Positions 48,893 through 59,725 of a stretch of DNA of 64,000 bases are shown here, piece after piece. How positions within the stretch are numbered: position 1 is the stretch's first letter; every line of letters begins with the position of its first letter. The notes beneath the pieces are model-generated. The model was not told the DNA's origin and did not search any database. It saw only the letters and a program-made list of their open reading frames with translations. This DNA comes from Amycolatopsis nigrescens CSC17Ta-90. GTDB lineage: Bacteria > Actinomycetota > Actinomycetes > Mycobacteriales > Pseudonocardiaceae. The DNA is taken from contig NZ_ARVW01000001.1 in assembly GCF_000384315.1 (NCBI RefSeq), positions 1,497,746-1,561,745 of the forward strand. Direction: 5' to 3'. A program made the position numbers and the translations under genes.

Positions 48893-49353
48893 ATGTCGGA
48901 AAATCGGTTCCTGCTGCTGGCCGCTGGTGAGGCGCGGCCCGGCCGTATCCGCGTCCCACCCGCGTTCTCGATCAAGGCGACCAGTCAGGACACCGAGGAC
49001 AGGTTCTCGCTACTGGAGGTGACCCTGGCCCGCGAGATCCCCCGGCACGTGCACCACCGGGCCGACGAGGCCATCTACGTGCTCGACGGCGAGCTCGGCA
49101 TCGAGTTCGCCGGCCGCGAGTACACCGCGACCGCCGGCATGTTCACCCTGCTCCCCCGTGGCGTTCCGCACGCGCTTCGGCCGCTGTCCGAAAAACCGCC
49201 AAGGGTGCTGCAGCTGTCGGTGCCCGGCGGCTGGGAGCACTACGTCGAAGACCTGATCGAAGCCGGCCCGGCGGTCACCACCGGCGGCAGGTTCGATCCG
49301 GTCAAGATCAACCGGATCGCCGCCCGCTACGACATCACCTACGAGGAACCCGC

Positions 49354-49357
<4 letters not shown>
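48893..49357 (+). CDS. Cupin domain protein
   Basis: 154 residues, single double-stranded beta-helix domain: RFSLLEVTLAREIPRHVHHRADEAIYVLDGELGIEFAG carries the metal-type HxH...E motif, then FTLLPRGVPHALRPLS carries the second histidine. Many such proteins are small quercetinase-like or epimerase-type dioxygenases. ATG 48893 has AAGGAG 7-8 nt upstream. It is likely the main target of the divergent TetR regulator. Convergent overlap of 4 bp with the UvrA-like gene. Confidence 0.92.
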
Positions 49358-51660
<2,303 letters not shown>

Positions 51661-51671
51661 ACCTGATATCC

Positions 51672-51716
51672 TTACATTGTAAAGTGATGACTCGGTGAGA
51701 TTACTGTACACCGTAA
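51672..51716. promoter_or_regulatory. TetR operators between uvrA-like and tetR
   Basis: TTACATTGTAA (51672-51682) is a perfect dyad, and TTACTGTACACCGTAA (51701-51716) has matching ends. The flanks GATATCCTTAC and GTAAGGAGTATC mirror each other. They fill the 66-bp gap between the divergent starts and overlap both ribosome sites. Confidence 0.6.
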
Positions 51717-51726
51717 GGAGTATCAA

Positions 51727-52521
51727 GTGGTGGTCTTTGCCGGACAAGGCGACGCCCGCCGCTCGATGGCCCTGTTGTGGCGCGGCGAGGGAACTGAGGA
51801 AGTCTCGCGGCCCGGTCCCGGCCCCAAGCCGGGGCTGAGCGTGGACCAGATCGTGGACGCCGGGATCGCGGTGGCGGACGCGGACGGCATGGCCGGGCTG
51901 TCCATGCGCGCGGTCGGCGAACGGCTCGGGCGCACCGCGATGGCGCTCTACACCTACGTGCCGAACAAGAGCGAGCTGGTCGACCTGATGTACGACCGGG
52001 CGCTGGCCGAGCTGCCCACCGGCTATCGGCAGCGGGCAGACTGGCGGCCCACCCTCGCCGCCTGGGCCGAGGACACCCTGGAGTTCTACCTCCGGCACCC
52101 GTGGGTGCTGCAACTCTCGCAGGCGCGGCCGGTGCTGGGGCCGAACGAGTTCGTCGTGCTGGACACGGTGCTGCGCATCCTGTTCCGCACCGGCCTGCCG
52201 TCTCCGGTGGTGCGCGGCATGGTCGGCACGCTGTTCCACTTCGTGCGCGGGGCCGCCCAGTCGATCGCGGAAGCGCGGCAGGCCGCGGCGGAGACCGGGC
52301 TCTCCGACGAAGAGTGGTGGTTCACCCGGTCCCCGCTGCTGGAAGAGGTCGCCCCCGACTTCACCGAGCGGTACCCCATGGTGGCCCGCCTCAACGACAC
52401 TCCCCCGCCCCCGCCGGACGACAAGGACACGCCCTACCTGGAGAACGCGGCCCGGTCGACCTTCCAGATCGGGCTCACCACGCTGCTGGACGGCATCGAG
52501 GCCGCCAGGGCCAGGAGCTGA
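51727..52521 (+). CDS. TetR family regulator, TetR_C_1 type (tetracycline-repressor-like)
   Basis: 264 residues. An unusual N-terminal tail of about 35 residues (ALLWRGEGTEEVSRPGPGPKPGLSVDQ) precedes the HTH (VDAGIAVADADGMAGLSMRAVGERLGRTAMALYTYVPNKSELVDLMYD). A drug-binding C-terminal domain of the TetR_C_1 type is shown by RPTLAAWAEDTLEFYLRHPWVLQL. It likely represses the UvrA-like gene until a DNA-damaging or intercalating compound binds. GTG 51727 has AAGGAG 7 nt upstream. A poly-proline run (PPPPPDDKD) sits near 228. Confidence 0.92.
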   Translation: MVVFAGQGDARRSMALLWRGEGTEEVSRPGPGPKPGLSVDQIVDAGIAVADADGMAGLSMRAVGERLGRTAMALYTYVPNKSELVDLMYDRALAELPTGYRQRADWRPTLAAWAEDTLEFYLRHPWVLQLSQARPVLGPNEFVVLDTVLRILFRTGLPSPVVRGMVGTLFHFVRGAAQSIAEARQAAAETGLSDEEWWFTRSPLLEEVAPDFTERYPMVARLNDTPPPPPDDKDTPYLENAARSTFQIGLTTLLDGIEAARARS

Positions 52522-52525
52522 GGTC

Positions 52526-53695
52526 TCAGGTCGAGCACATCGCGGCCAGCCCCAGCCTGGTGCCCGCTTCGCCGAGCCGGTCCGCCATCGCGGTGTCCAA
52601 AGTGGAGTCGAGCGTGTAGGTGAAGGCGACCTGGCGGCTGCCGTCCGCGGAACTGAACGCGTAGGTGGTGTACCCGAGCCCGCCACCGGTATGCCCGTAG
52701 GCCACGCCGCCGGGCACCGAAGTGCAGCTGGACGGAGTGGGCATGCCGAGCAGCCCGAGCCCGTACATCCCCGCCCAGTTCGTGCTGAACTTCTTGGCTT
52801 CGGCCAGCAACGGGGGCGGCAGCAGGGTGCCGTCGAGCATCGCCCGGTAGAACTTGTTGACGTCGCCAGGAGTGGAGATCACCGCGGCGGCCGACCAGAA
52901 CTGGGTCGGTGACAGGTCGCTGGTGTCCAGCAGGGGTTCGGCCGGGTCGCCGGTGGCGTAGTTGCCCCTGGGGTGGGCGCCGCGGATGTGCGGGCTCCAG
53001 CGGGGCAGGTACGAGGCCCGCATGCCCACCGGCCGGAAGATCCGGTGCTCCAGCTCGCTCTCCACGGAGTGCCCGGTCAGCTTTTCGATCAGCATGCCGA
53101 TCAGCACGTAGTTCGCGTTGGAGTAGCTGAATCCCTTGCCCGGCTTGAACAGCAGCGGCCGGGCGGCGACCATGCCGACGATCTGTTCCGGGGTGAACTC
53201 GCGGTACCGGTTGTTCCGGACGTCCTCGGCCGAGCCCTTGTCGATCGACGGGTAGATGTCCTCCCGGATGTAGTCGGTGAGGCCGCTGGTGTGACCGAGC
53301 AGCTGGCGGATGGTGATGGTCTCTTCGTAGGGCAGCAGGCCGGGCAGGTAGCGCTCGATCGGGTCGTCCAGGCCCAGCCTGCCCTCCCCGGTCAGCTGGA
53401 GGGTCACGGTGGACACCATGCTCTTGGTGAGGCTGGCGATCCGGACGCGGTCGGTCGGCCTCGCCGGGTCGGCCCGTCCCGGCTCGCGGTTTCCCCGCGC
53501 GGCCGACCAGACCTCCTTGCCCGCCCTGGCTTCGGCGAGTACCGCCGGGGCGCCGGCCGCCTTCAGCTCGTCCAGCATGCGGTTCAGCAGGGCGGGGTCG
53601 AGTGCGGACGGCGACGGCGCCGCGACGGCAGCGGGAGCGGTCAGGGACAGCAGGCCGGCGACGACCGCGACCGGAAGCAACTTCGTTCTGTGCAT
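52526..53695 (-). CDS. Secreted serine hydrolase, class C beta-lactamase/DD-peptidase fold
   Basis: About 389 residues. A Sec signal (LLPVAVVAGLLSLTAPAAVAA) precedes a complete penicillin-recognising domain: SxxK in RIASLTKSMVSTV, YxN in YSNANYVLIGMLIEKLTG and HTG in GHTGGGLGYTTYAFS. The family includes D-Ala-D-Ala carboxypeptidases and esterases, so resistance cannot be inferred. ATG 53695 starts at the signal; a start 10 residues earlier with GGAGG is too close to its site. Convergent with TetR (4-bp gap) and 68 bp after an exported amidohydrolase on this strand. Confidence 0.9.
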   Translation of the reverse strand: MHRTKLLPVAVVAGLLSLTAPAAVAAPSPSALDPALLNRMLDELKAAGAPAVLAEARAGKEVWSAARGNREPGRADPARPTDRVRIASLTKSMVSTVTLQLTGEGRLGLDDPIERYLPGLLPYEETITIRQLLGHTSGLTDYIREDIYPSIDKGSAEDVRNNRYREFTPEQIVGMVAARPLLFKPGKGFSYSNANYVLIGMLIEKLTGHSVESELEHRIFRPVGMRASYLPRWSPHIRGAHPRGNYATGDPAEPLLDTSDLSPTQFWSAAAVISTPGDVNKFYRAMLDGTLLPPPLLAEAKKFSTNWAGMYGLGLLGMPTPSSCTSVPGGVAYGHTGGGLGYTTYAFSSADGSRQVAFTYTLDSTLDTAMADRLGEAGTRLGLAAMCST

Positions 53696-53763
53696 GACAG
53701 AACCGTAGGAAATACCGCCGCCCATGACCTCCGGCTAAAGGCGACCGCCCACCCCCACGAAAG

Positions 53764-55245
53764 TCAACCTTCCCCGGCGGCCTGTTCGATCGCGGCGAAG
53801 ATCCGCCGCCGCTCCGGCGGACCGAGGTAGCGACCGCCCGCGACCACCGCGTGGATCCGGCGGCTGTTGCGGATATCGGCCAGCGGGTCGGCGTCGAGCA
53901 CCACCAGATCGGCGCGCCCGCCGGCGGTGACCGTGCCCGCCCCCGGCTCCTGCCAGGCGCAGCGCGCGGCGTCCATGGTCGCCGCCTGCAACGCGCGCAG
54001 CGGGGAGAGCCCGGCGCGCACCAGCAGTTCCAGCTCGTCGTGCAGGGCGATGCCGGGGAACACGAAGGCGTAGCCGCTGTCCGTGCCGGTGCCGAGATTC
54101 GCGCCGGCCGCGGCGAGGTCTCCGACCAGTTCGAGCTTGGCCTCGAAGTACGCCCGCTCCTGTGCGGCTCGTTCCGGCGACCACGGCGGCCAGGCCCGCG
54201 CGATCGCCAGCCACTGCTCGCGGACCGGCCGGGGCAGGTAACGCTCCATCAGCTCCCGCAGCCGCGGGTCGTCGGGCAACTGCGCGGGCGGGCGGGAGAA
54301 GGTGCTCTCGACGGCGAGCGTGGGCACGTGCCAGGTGCCGCGGGCGAGCATCCGCCCGGCGAGCTCGCGCGCGCATCGCGGGCTGTAGGTGGCAACCGCC
54401 TCGCGTTCCAGGAACGGCACCCGCGCGCCCCACCAGCCCGGGTCCGCCGGATCCCCCGACATGGCCGCGATCTGCCGGTACAGCTCCGGCATCCGGGAGG
54501 ACGTGGCCAGGTGCAGGCCATACATATGCTCGATGGAGTGCTGCCCGCGGTCGGCCACCTCCTGCACCGAGAACAGGGAAGGGTTGTGGCCGGCGAAAGG
54601 TATCCCCTGCCGCTTCGCCTCTTCCGCGACGGCCAGGTACCCCTCGCGCTCGAAGAACGAATAGACCTTGACGAAATCCGCCCGCTCCAGCCTCGCCTGG
54701 CGCACCGCCGCCCGTGCTTCGGCCGGGGTGGTGACCCGCGTGCTGCCCGGCACCCGCGAGTTCGGGCCGTCGATGATGTTGCTCGCGATCACCATCCGCG
54801 GCCCGTCGAGTGCACCGCTCTCGATCCGGCTCCGTACCTCGTGGGTGGCCGGAAACCCTTGCATCTCCCGGATTCCGGTGACCCCGTGCACCAGATGCAT
54901 CGGTGGGAAGGTGCGTTCGAGCGTGCTCTCGTGCGCGTGCAGGTCCCACAGCCCGGGGATGACGAACCTGCCGGTCAGGTCCAGCACGCGCACCCCGGCC
55001 ATCGCCGGTGTCTCCGGCGGCCGTCCCACCGCGAGGATCCGGTCACCGGAGAGCACCACGGTGGTGTCCGGCCGCGGTGGTGCGCCCGTCCCGTCGATCA
55101 CCGTCGCGTGCGTCAGCACGGTGACCCCGGTGAGCCCGGCCGCGGCCGTCCGACCACCGGAAAGCACCGTCGCCCCGAACACGCCACTCCCGAACACGCC
55201 ACTGCCGAGCCACGCCAGGAAGGCACGCCGGTCGAATTCGCCCAT
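53764..55245 (-). CDS. Tat-exported amidohydrolase
   Basis: About 493 residues. A twin-arginine signal (DRRAFLAWLG followed by FGSGVFGATVLSGGRTAAAG) exports it folded. The amidohydrolase body has GLWDLHAHEST, a lysine in DFVKVYSFFE, PFAGHNPSL, SIEHMYGL and GTDSGYAF, giving a binuclear metal site. It resembles imidazolonepropionase-like or prolidase-like enzymes. ATG 55245 has GGAGC 5-6 nt upstream. It starts 112 bp from the divergent His-rich membrane protein gene. Confidence 0.9.
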   Translation of the reverse strand: MGEFDRRAFLAWLGSGVFGSGVFGATVLSGGRTAAAGLTGVTVLTHATVIDGTGAPPRPDTTVVLSGDRILAVGRPPETPAMAGVRVLDLTGRFVIPGLWDLHAHESTLERTFPPMHLVHGVTGIREMQGFPATHEVRSRIESGALDGPRMVIASNIIDGPNSRVPGSTRVTTPAEARAAVRQARLERADFVKVYSFFEREGYLAVAEEAKRQGIPFAGHNPSLFSVQEVADRGQHSIEHMYGLHLATSSRMPELYRQIAAMSGDPADPGWWGARVPFLEREAVATYSPRCARELAGRMLARGTWHVPTLAVESTFSRPPAQLPDDPRLRELMERYLPRPVREQWLAIARAWPPWSPERAAQERAYFEAKLELVGDLAAAGANLGTGTDSGYAFVFPGIALHDELELLVRAGLSPLRALQAATMDAARCAWQEPGAGTVTAGGRADLVVLDADPLADIRNSRRIHAVVAGGRYLGPPERRRIFAAIEQAAGEG

Positions 55246-55357
55246 CGCTCCAGAATGGCCATTCGCGTCAGTGCGCACCAGCATCACCGGCGCCGCCAGG
55301 GTGAAACTCGCCACCCGCCTCGTAACCGGGCCCCGCCGTCGGTATGTTGGGGTAACT

Positions 55358-55789
55358 GTGAGAGGTCAACCGCGGGCGCAGCGTGTGCGCGTGCTCGGCC
55401 ATCTCCTCGGCGCCTGCGGCCTGCTGGCCGTCTTCCTGTTGCTGCACGCACTGCCCTGCGGCGACGCGCACGCCCACGCCGCATCGCCCGATTCCACGGT
55501 GTCTGATTCTCCGGTGTCCCACCAGGTTCCCCCCGACAGCGGCCATCCCTTCGACCATCACTGCGAAGACGGCGGTCTGCCGCACGAGTCGGCCCATCCG
55601 CAGTGCATGACGCCCCCGCGCACGGCGGACGGAGACGGTGCCGCGTTTGCCGCGTTGCTCCTGCTGCTGAGCGTCATCGGGCCGGCCGGTGGGCTGGCCA
55701 GGTACCGGCCTCCCGTGCGCCGGCGCACGACCGGGCCACCACGGCGTGGCCGGGACGTGCTGTGCGAGCTCTGCGTTCTGCGGCGGTGA
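55358..55789 (+). CDS. His-rich small membrane protein (DUF6153-like)
   Basis: 143 residues. An N-terminal helix (VLGHLLGACGLLAVFLLLHALP), a His/Asp-rich outer segment (HAHAASPDSTVSDSPVSHQVPP, then HPFDHHCEDGGLPHESAHPQC), a second helix (GAAFAALLLLLSVIGPAGGLA) and a basic tail ending CELCVLRR. The layout fits DUF6153 and suggests metal binding outside the membrane. GTG 55358 lies 9 nt after TATGTT, so it may be leaderless. It is 74 bp before a cysteine-synthase homologue. The Cys codons at its end raise the option of attenuation, which is speculative. Confidence 0.65.
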   Translation: MRGQPRAQRVRVLGHLLGACGLLAVFLLLHALPCGDAHAHAASPDSTVSDSPVSHQVPPDSGHPFDHHCEDGGLPHESAHPQCMTPPRTADGDGAAFAALLLLLSVIGPAGGLARYRPPVRRRTTGPPRRGRDVLCELCVLRR

Positions 55790-55863
55790 TCGGCCCCGCG
55801 GCCGCGGTCTGACCGTGGCCGTCCGGCCCGAGCCTTTCACCACTCACAGAACGGAAATCACCG

Positions 55864-56973
55864 ATGCTTTCGCATGAACTCAACCCTGCCCGGGTGGTGC
55901 CGTCGCCGCGGGCCACCGCGGGGCACACCGCCGGCTCGGTCGGCAACACCCCGGTCGTCTGGGTCGACACGCCCTTCACCGCCGACGGCAAGGGATTCTG
56001 GGCCAAACTGGAGGGGCACAACCCTGGCGGGATGAAGGACCGCCCGGCGCTGCACATGGTCGCCCGCGCCAAAGAACGCGGCGAACTCCGCCGGGGCGGG
56101 CTGATCGTGGAGTCGACCAGCGGCACGCTCGGGCTCGGCCTGGCACTGGCCGGCATCGTGCACGGGCATCCGGTCGCGCTGGTCGGCGACCCCGGCATGG
56201 AGCCGATCGTGCACCGGCTCCTGCTCGCCTACGGGACCAGCGTGCACCTCGTGGACCGGCCGCATCCCACCGGCGGCTGGCAGGAGGCGCGGCGGCAGCG
56301 GGTCGCCGAACTGCTCGACGGCAACCCCGGTTCCTTCTGCCCCGACCAGTACCACAACCCGGACAACGTGGCCGCCTACGAACCCTTGGCCGCCGAGCTG
56401 GTCGCGCAGCTGGGCAGGGTGGACGTGCTGGTCTGCACGGTCGGCACCGGCGGGCACTCCGCCGGGGTGTCCCGTGCGCTGCGCCGGTTCTTCCCGGACC
56501 TGCGGCTGGTCGGCGTGGACACCACCGGCTCGACGATCTTCGGTCAACCGGCCCGCAGCAGGCTGATGCGCGGCCTCGGCTCCAGCATCTATCCGCGCAA
56601 CGTGGACTACGCCGCCTTCGACGAGGTGCACTGGGTCAGCGCCGCCGAGTCGGTGCACACCTGCCGGACACTGGCCGCGGCCCAGTACGCCTCGGGCGGC
56701 TGGAGCGTGGGCGCGGTCGCGCTGGTGTCCGGCTGGCTGGCCCGCACCCTGCCCGCCGGCACCAGGATCGCGGCGATCTTCCCGGACGGGCCGCAGCGGT
56801 ATTTCGACACCGTCTACAACGACCAGTACTGCGCCGAGCACGGACTGCTCGACGCGGCGCCCGCGGCCGAACCGGACGTCGTCGGGCATCCGGCCGAGCG
56901 CGAGGTGCACCGGTGGACCAGGTGCGCGAACGTGGTCGTCCCGGACGGCGCCCTCGCCGGGGGTGGCCGATGA
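55864..56973 (+). CDS. PLP-dependent cysteine-synthase-family protein with altered motifs
   Basis: 369 residues with the fold-type-II pattern: [25 protein letters not shown] holds the PLP lysine, [15 protein letters not shown] the substrate loop, [15 protein letters not shown] the phosphate loop. In true O-acetylserine sulfhydrylase these read NPGGSVKDR and TSGNTG, so one residue is lost before the lysine and Asn is replaced by Thr. A different amine or acceptor is therefore likely. The gene overlaps the MFS transporter by 4 bp (ATGA). This conserved actinobacterial pair probably makes and exports one metabolite. The ATG at 55864 is the family start. Confidence 0.88.
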   Translation: MLSHELNPARVVPSPRATAGHTAGSVGNTPVVWVDTPFTADGKGFWAKLEGHNPGGMKDRPALHMVARAKERGELRRGGLIVESTSGTLGLGLALAGIVHGHPVALVGDPGMEPIVHRLLLAYGTSVHLVDRPHPTGGWQEARRQRVAELLDGNPGSFCPDQYHNPDNVAAYEPLAAELVAQLGRVDVLVCTVGTGGHSAGVSRALRRFFPDLRLVGVDTTGSTIFGQPARSRLMRGLGSSIYPRNVDYAAFDEVHWVSAAESVHTCRTLAAAQYASGGWSVGAVALVSGWLARTLPAGTRIAAIFPDGPQRYFDTVYNDQYCAEHGLLDAAPAAEPDVVGHPAEREVHRWTRCANVVVPDGALAGGGR

Positions 56974-58232
56974 GCGTGCTGAGCCAGTTCCGGTCCTTCG
57001 ACCGGCCGGTGCGGCTGCTGGCGGTCAACCAGTTCACCATCAACCTCGGCTTCTACATGCTGATGCCCTATCTGGCCGCGCACCTGTCGCTGGGGCTCGG
57101 CCTGGCGGGCTGGCTGGTCGGGCTGATCCTCGGCGTGCGCAACTTCTCCCAGCAGGGCATGTTCCTGCTCGGCGGGGCGCTGGCCGACCGGTTCGGCTAC
57201 AAACCGCTGATCGTGGCGGGCTGCGCGTTGCGCACCGCCGGGTTCGCCATGCTCGGCCTTGTCGACTCGGTGCCGTCGCTGGTGATCGCCTCGGCCGCCA
57301 CCGGTTTCGCCGGCGCGTTGTTCAACCCCGCGGTCCGCGCCTACGTGGCACGGGACGCTGGTGAGCGCCGGGTGGAGGCGTTCGCGCTGTTCAACGTGTT
57401 CTACCAGTCGGGCATCCTGCTCGGGCCGCTGATCGGGCTGGCACTGACCGGGATCGCCTTCCGGCTGACCTGCCTGGTGGCGGCCGTGGTGTTCGCCGTG
57501 CTGACCGTGCTGCAGCTCCGCTCGCTGCCTTCGAGGGCCGCTAGCACACCAGCCGGTCAGTCCCTTGTAGACGGATGGCGGGTGGCGCTGGGCAACCGGC
57601 GTTTCCTGGCCTTCTCGGGCACCATGATCGGCTCGTACGTGCTGTCGTTCCAGGTGTACCTGGCGCTGCCGCTGGAAACCCGGCGGCTGGCACCGTCGGC
57701 CGCCGTGGGCACGGTCGCGGTCGGGGTGCTGTTCGCGGTGTCCGGGCTGATCGCGATCGCCGGCCAGCTCAAGGTCACCGCGTGGTGCCGGGCAAGGTGG
57801 AGCCACGGCCGCTGCCTCACCACCGGGCTCGCACTGATGGGGCTGGCGCTGGCGGTACCGGCGCTGACCGCGTCCATGCCGACCGCGGGGCCGCTCGGCT
57901 TTCTCCCGCTGCTGCTGTCGGTCGCCCTGCTCACCCTGGGCACGGTGGTGGTCTTCCCGTTCGAAATGGACACCATCGTCTCGCTCGCCGGCGACCGGCT
58001 GGTGGCCACGCACTACGGGTTGTACAACACGATCTGCGGGATCGGGATCGCGGCGGGCAACCTGCTCACCGGCGCCGCACTCGACCTCGCCCGTGCCGCC
58101 GGGGTGCCGTGGGCGCCCTGGCTGGTGCTGGCACTGATCGGCGCGGCGTGCGCGTCCGGGGTGCACCTGCTCGGCCGCTCCGGACGGCTCGAGCCCCGCC
58201 CGGCACCGGCCGCCGCAACCGGTCGTCGATAA
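56970..58232 (+). CDS. MFS transporter coupled to the cysteine-synthase homologue
   Basis: 420 residues, 12 predicted helices. [21 protein letters not shown] (helix 1), [18 protein letters not shown] (loop 2-3 motif), and [30 protein letters not shown] (helix 11). It looks like an exporter (YdeG/MdtH-like). ATG 56970 overlaps the preceding stop, so the two are made together. Product of the PLP enzyme is the natural cargo; that is inference. Confidence 0.9.
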   Translation: MSVLSQFRSFDRPVRLLAVNQFTINLGFYMLMPYLAAHLSLGLGLAGWLVGLILGVRNFSQQGMFLLGGALADRFGYKPLIVAGCALRTAGFAMLGLVDSVPSLVIASAATGFAGALFNPAVRAYVARDAGERRVEAFALFNVFYQSGILLGPLIGLALTGIAFRLTCLVAAVVFAVLTVLQLRSLPSRAASTPAGQSLVDGWRVALGNRRFLAFSGTMIGSYVLSFQVYLALPLETRRLAPSAAVGTVAVGVLFAVSGLIAIAGQLKVTAWCRARWSHGRCLTTGLALMGLALAVPALTASMPTAGPLGFLPLLLSVALLTLGTVVVFPFEMDTIVSLAGDRLVATHYGLYNTICGIGIAAGNLLTGAALDLARAAGVPWAPWLVLALIGAACASGVHLLGRSGRLEPRPAPAAATGRR

Positions 58233-58244
58233 ATCCGACAAGGG

Positions 58245-58291
58245 CCCAACGTGACGTTTGGCTCGTTCTACTGGCCGAACGTCACGTTGGG
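58245..58291. terminator. Bidirectional terminator / REP-like stem
   Basis: CCCAACGTGACGTTTGG (58245-58261) and CCGAACGTCACGTTGGG (58275-58291) form a 17-bp stem with one G-T pair and a 13-nt loop. It lies between two convergent genes. The AACGTGACGTT core looks like an intergenic repeat and could recur elsewhere in the genome. Confidence 0.75.
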
Positions 58292-58298
58292 TTCGTAC

Positions 58299-59192
58299 CT
58301 AGAAGCTGCCCAGGACGGTGCCCGCCATCTCCAGGGCGTGGTCGACGTCCCTGGCCAGGAACATCAGGTCGACCAGGACGTGCCGCACATCCGCCTCGTC
58401 CTCCGCGCGCCGGATGGCCGTGATGATGTCCTCAACGGTCGCCGTCGCCTTCGGGTAGACGCGCAGGATGAGGTCAAGCTCGGCCGGGTCCCGGCCCTCC
58501 TCCTCGGCCATCCGCCGGATCTGGTTCATCGGCGCGGTGATGGCCGCGTCCGGGTCGATCTCCCCCGGGAACTGGACCACCGGCAGCCAGCCGTCGGCCC
58601 GCCGGGCTACCCGCCGCATGGCCGCGGGCGAGAAACCGGCGAGGTAGATCGGCGGCCGCGGGCGCTGGACCGGCTTGAGCTCGGCGTGCGTGGCGGGCAC
58701 GGTCCAGTACTTACCGTGGAACTCGGCCGGGCTGACCGTCCAGAGCTGCTCGAGCGCGTCGAGACCTTCGTCGAGGCGGCGGCCGCGCTCCTTCATCGGG
58801 ATACCGGCGGCCTGGAACTCCTCCGGCGACCAGCCGCTGCCGAAACCGGCCACCAGCCGTCCGCCGCTGATCGCGTCGATGGTGGTGAGGGAACGCGCGA
58901 GCATGGCCGGCGGGTACCACGGCGCGTTGAGCACATTGCTGCCCAGCAGCGGGGTTTCGGTCACCGTGGCCGCGATGGTGAGCGCCGCGAAGGGGTCGAT
59001 GATCGAGTTGAACTCCTCGGGAATGGTGTCGCCGCCGCCATAGCCGACGGTGGGCTCGACCGGTGCCAGCAGCCGGTCGGCGACCCACAGGCTGGCCGCC
59101 CCCAATGCTTCCGCCTCGCGGGCGAACCGGGCGACACCCGTTGGCTGCCTGGCCAGGTTGCCCAGCTGCGGAAGGCTGAATCCGATGCGCAT
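58299..59192 (-). CDS. LLM class F420-dependent oxidoreductase
   Basis: 297 residues, luciferase-like barrel: MRIGFSLPQLGNLARQPTGVARFAREAEALGAASLWVADRLLAP, then ALTIAATVTETPLLGSNVLNAPWYPPAMLARSLTTID. The family uses coenzyme F420 or FMN to reduce or oxidise a small substrate. ATG 59192 has GGGGGAG 8-9 nt upstream. An HxlR regulator begins on the same strand 96 bp upstream. The promoter space has two ACTTCG direct repeats, as expected for HxlR binding. Confidence 0.9.
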   Translation of the reverse strand: MRIGFSLPQLGNLARQPTGVARFAREAEALGAASLWVADRLLAPVEPTVGYGGGDTIPEEFNSIIDPFAALTIAATVTETPLLGSNVLNAPWYPPAMLARSLTTIDAISGGRLVAGFGSGWSPEEFQAAGIPMKERGRRLDEGLDALEQLWTVSPAEFHGKYWTVPATHAELKPVQRPRPPIYLAGFSPAAMRRVARRADGWLPVVQFPGEIDPDAAITAPMNQIRRMAEEEGRDPAELDLILRVYPKATATVEDIITAIRRAEDEADVRHVLVDLMFLARDVDHALEMAGTVLGSF

Positions 59193-59288
59193 ATGGCGAT
59201 CTCCCCCGTCAAAGGTTATTTGATTCACGAAGTCTCTTCTAAAAACGAAGTACCTGGACGCTAACAGGTTGAGCCCTCAACAACAAGC

Positions 59289-59627
59289 TCAGTCGGACAG
59301 GTTCTCCGCCGCCCAGGTGCTGAGCTCGCGCAACGCGGGCAGCAGCGCCGAGCCGGCCGGGGTCAGCGCGTACAGCACCGCGACCGGCGGCCCCTCGTCG
59401 ACCGTGCGCCGCACCAGCCCGGCCTTGCACAGTTCACTGAGCCGTTCCGACAGCACCGAGTCGCTGATCCCGGCCACCGCGCGCTTCAGCTCGGAGTAGC
59501 CGGCCGGCCCGGAGAGCAAGGTCGCCAGCAGCACGCCGTTCCAACGCTTGCCGAGAAAGCTGAACGCCCTGGTCAACGCCGCGCCACAGGCCCGCGGTTC
59601 GTGCTCCCCGGCAGCGTCCTTCGGCAT
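59289..59627 (-). CDS. HxlR family transcriptional regulator
   Basis: About 112 residues. HxlR winged helix: FLGKRWNGVLLATLLSGPAGYSELKRAVAGISDSVLSERLSELCKAGLVRRTVDEGPPVAVLYALTPAG. A cysteine (RACGAALTRAF, near residue 14) precedes the helix, the usual redox-sensing position in this family. Start ATG 59627; GTG 59636 is possible. It may regulate the LLM oxidoreductase and itself in response to electrophiles. Confidence 0.9.
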   Translation of the reverse strand: MPKDAAGEHEPRACGAALTRAFSFLGKRWNGVLLATLLSGPAGYSELKRAVAGISDSVLSERLSELCKAGLVRRTVDEGPPVAVLYALTPAGSALLPALRELSTWAAENLSD

Positions 59628-59655
59628 ACCCGACACCCTAACCCGGAGCCAACGG

Positions 59656-59707
59656 TTGACATGCAGCCGTTTGGCTGCCTAATCTACAGGCAGCCAAACG
59701 GCTGCAT
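59656..59707 (+). promoter_or_regulatory. Promoter with 20-bp perfect inverted repeat for the ArsR-SRPBCC gene
   Basis: TTGACA (59656-59661), an 18-bp spacer and TAATCT (59680-59685) make a consensus promoter. ATGCAGCCGTTTGGCTGCCT (59661-59680) and its exact complement (59688-59707) flank a 7-bp loop and cover the spacer and -10. Each arm is itself a CAGCC-N4-GGCTG dyad, giving two operators. Confidence 0.85.
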
Positions 59708-59725
59708 ATCGGTGAAGGGATTCGC

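Noticed and set aside
51661..52686. Upstream extension of the UvrA-like protein to 1110 codons
   Set aside because: The extra part is antisense to the TetR gene and lacks family similarity; ATG 51660 gives the normal UvrA2 length.
52526..53695. Serine hydrolase as a beta-lactam resistance gene
   Set aside because: SxxK, YxN and HTG motifs are shared with DD-peptidases and esterases, so the resistance label cannot be supported.
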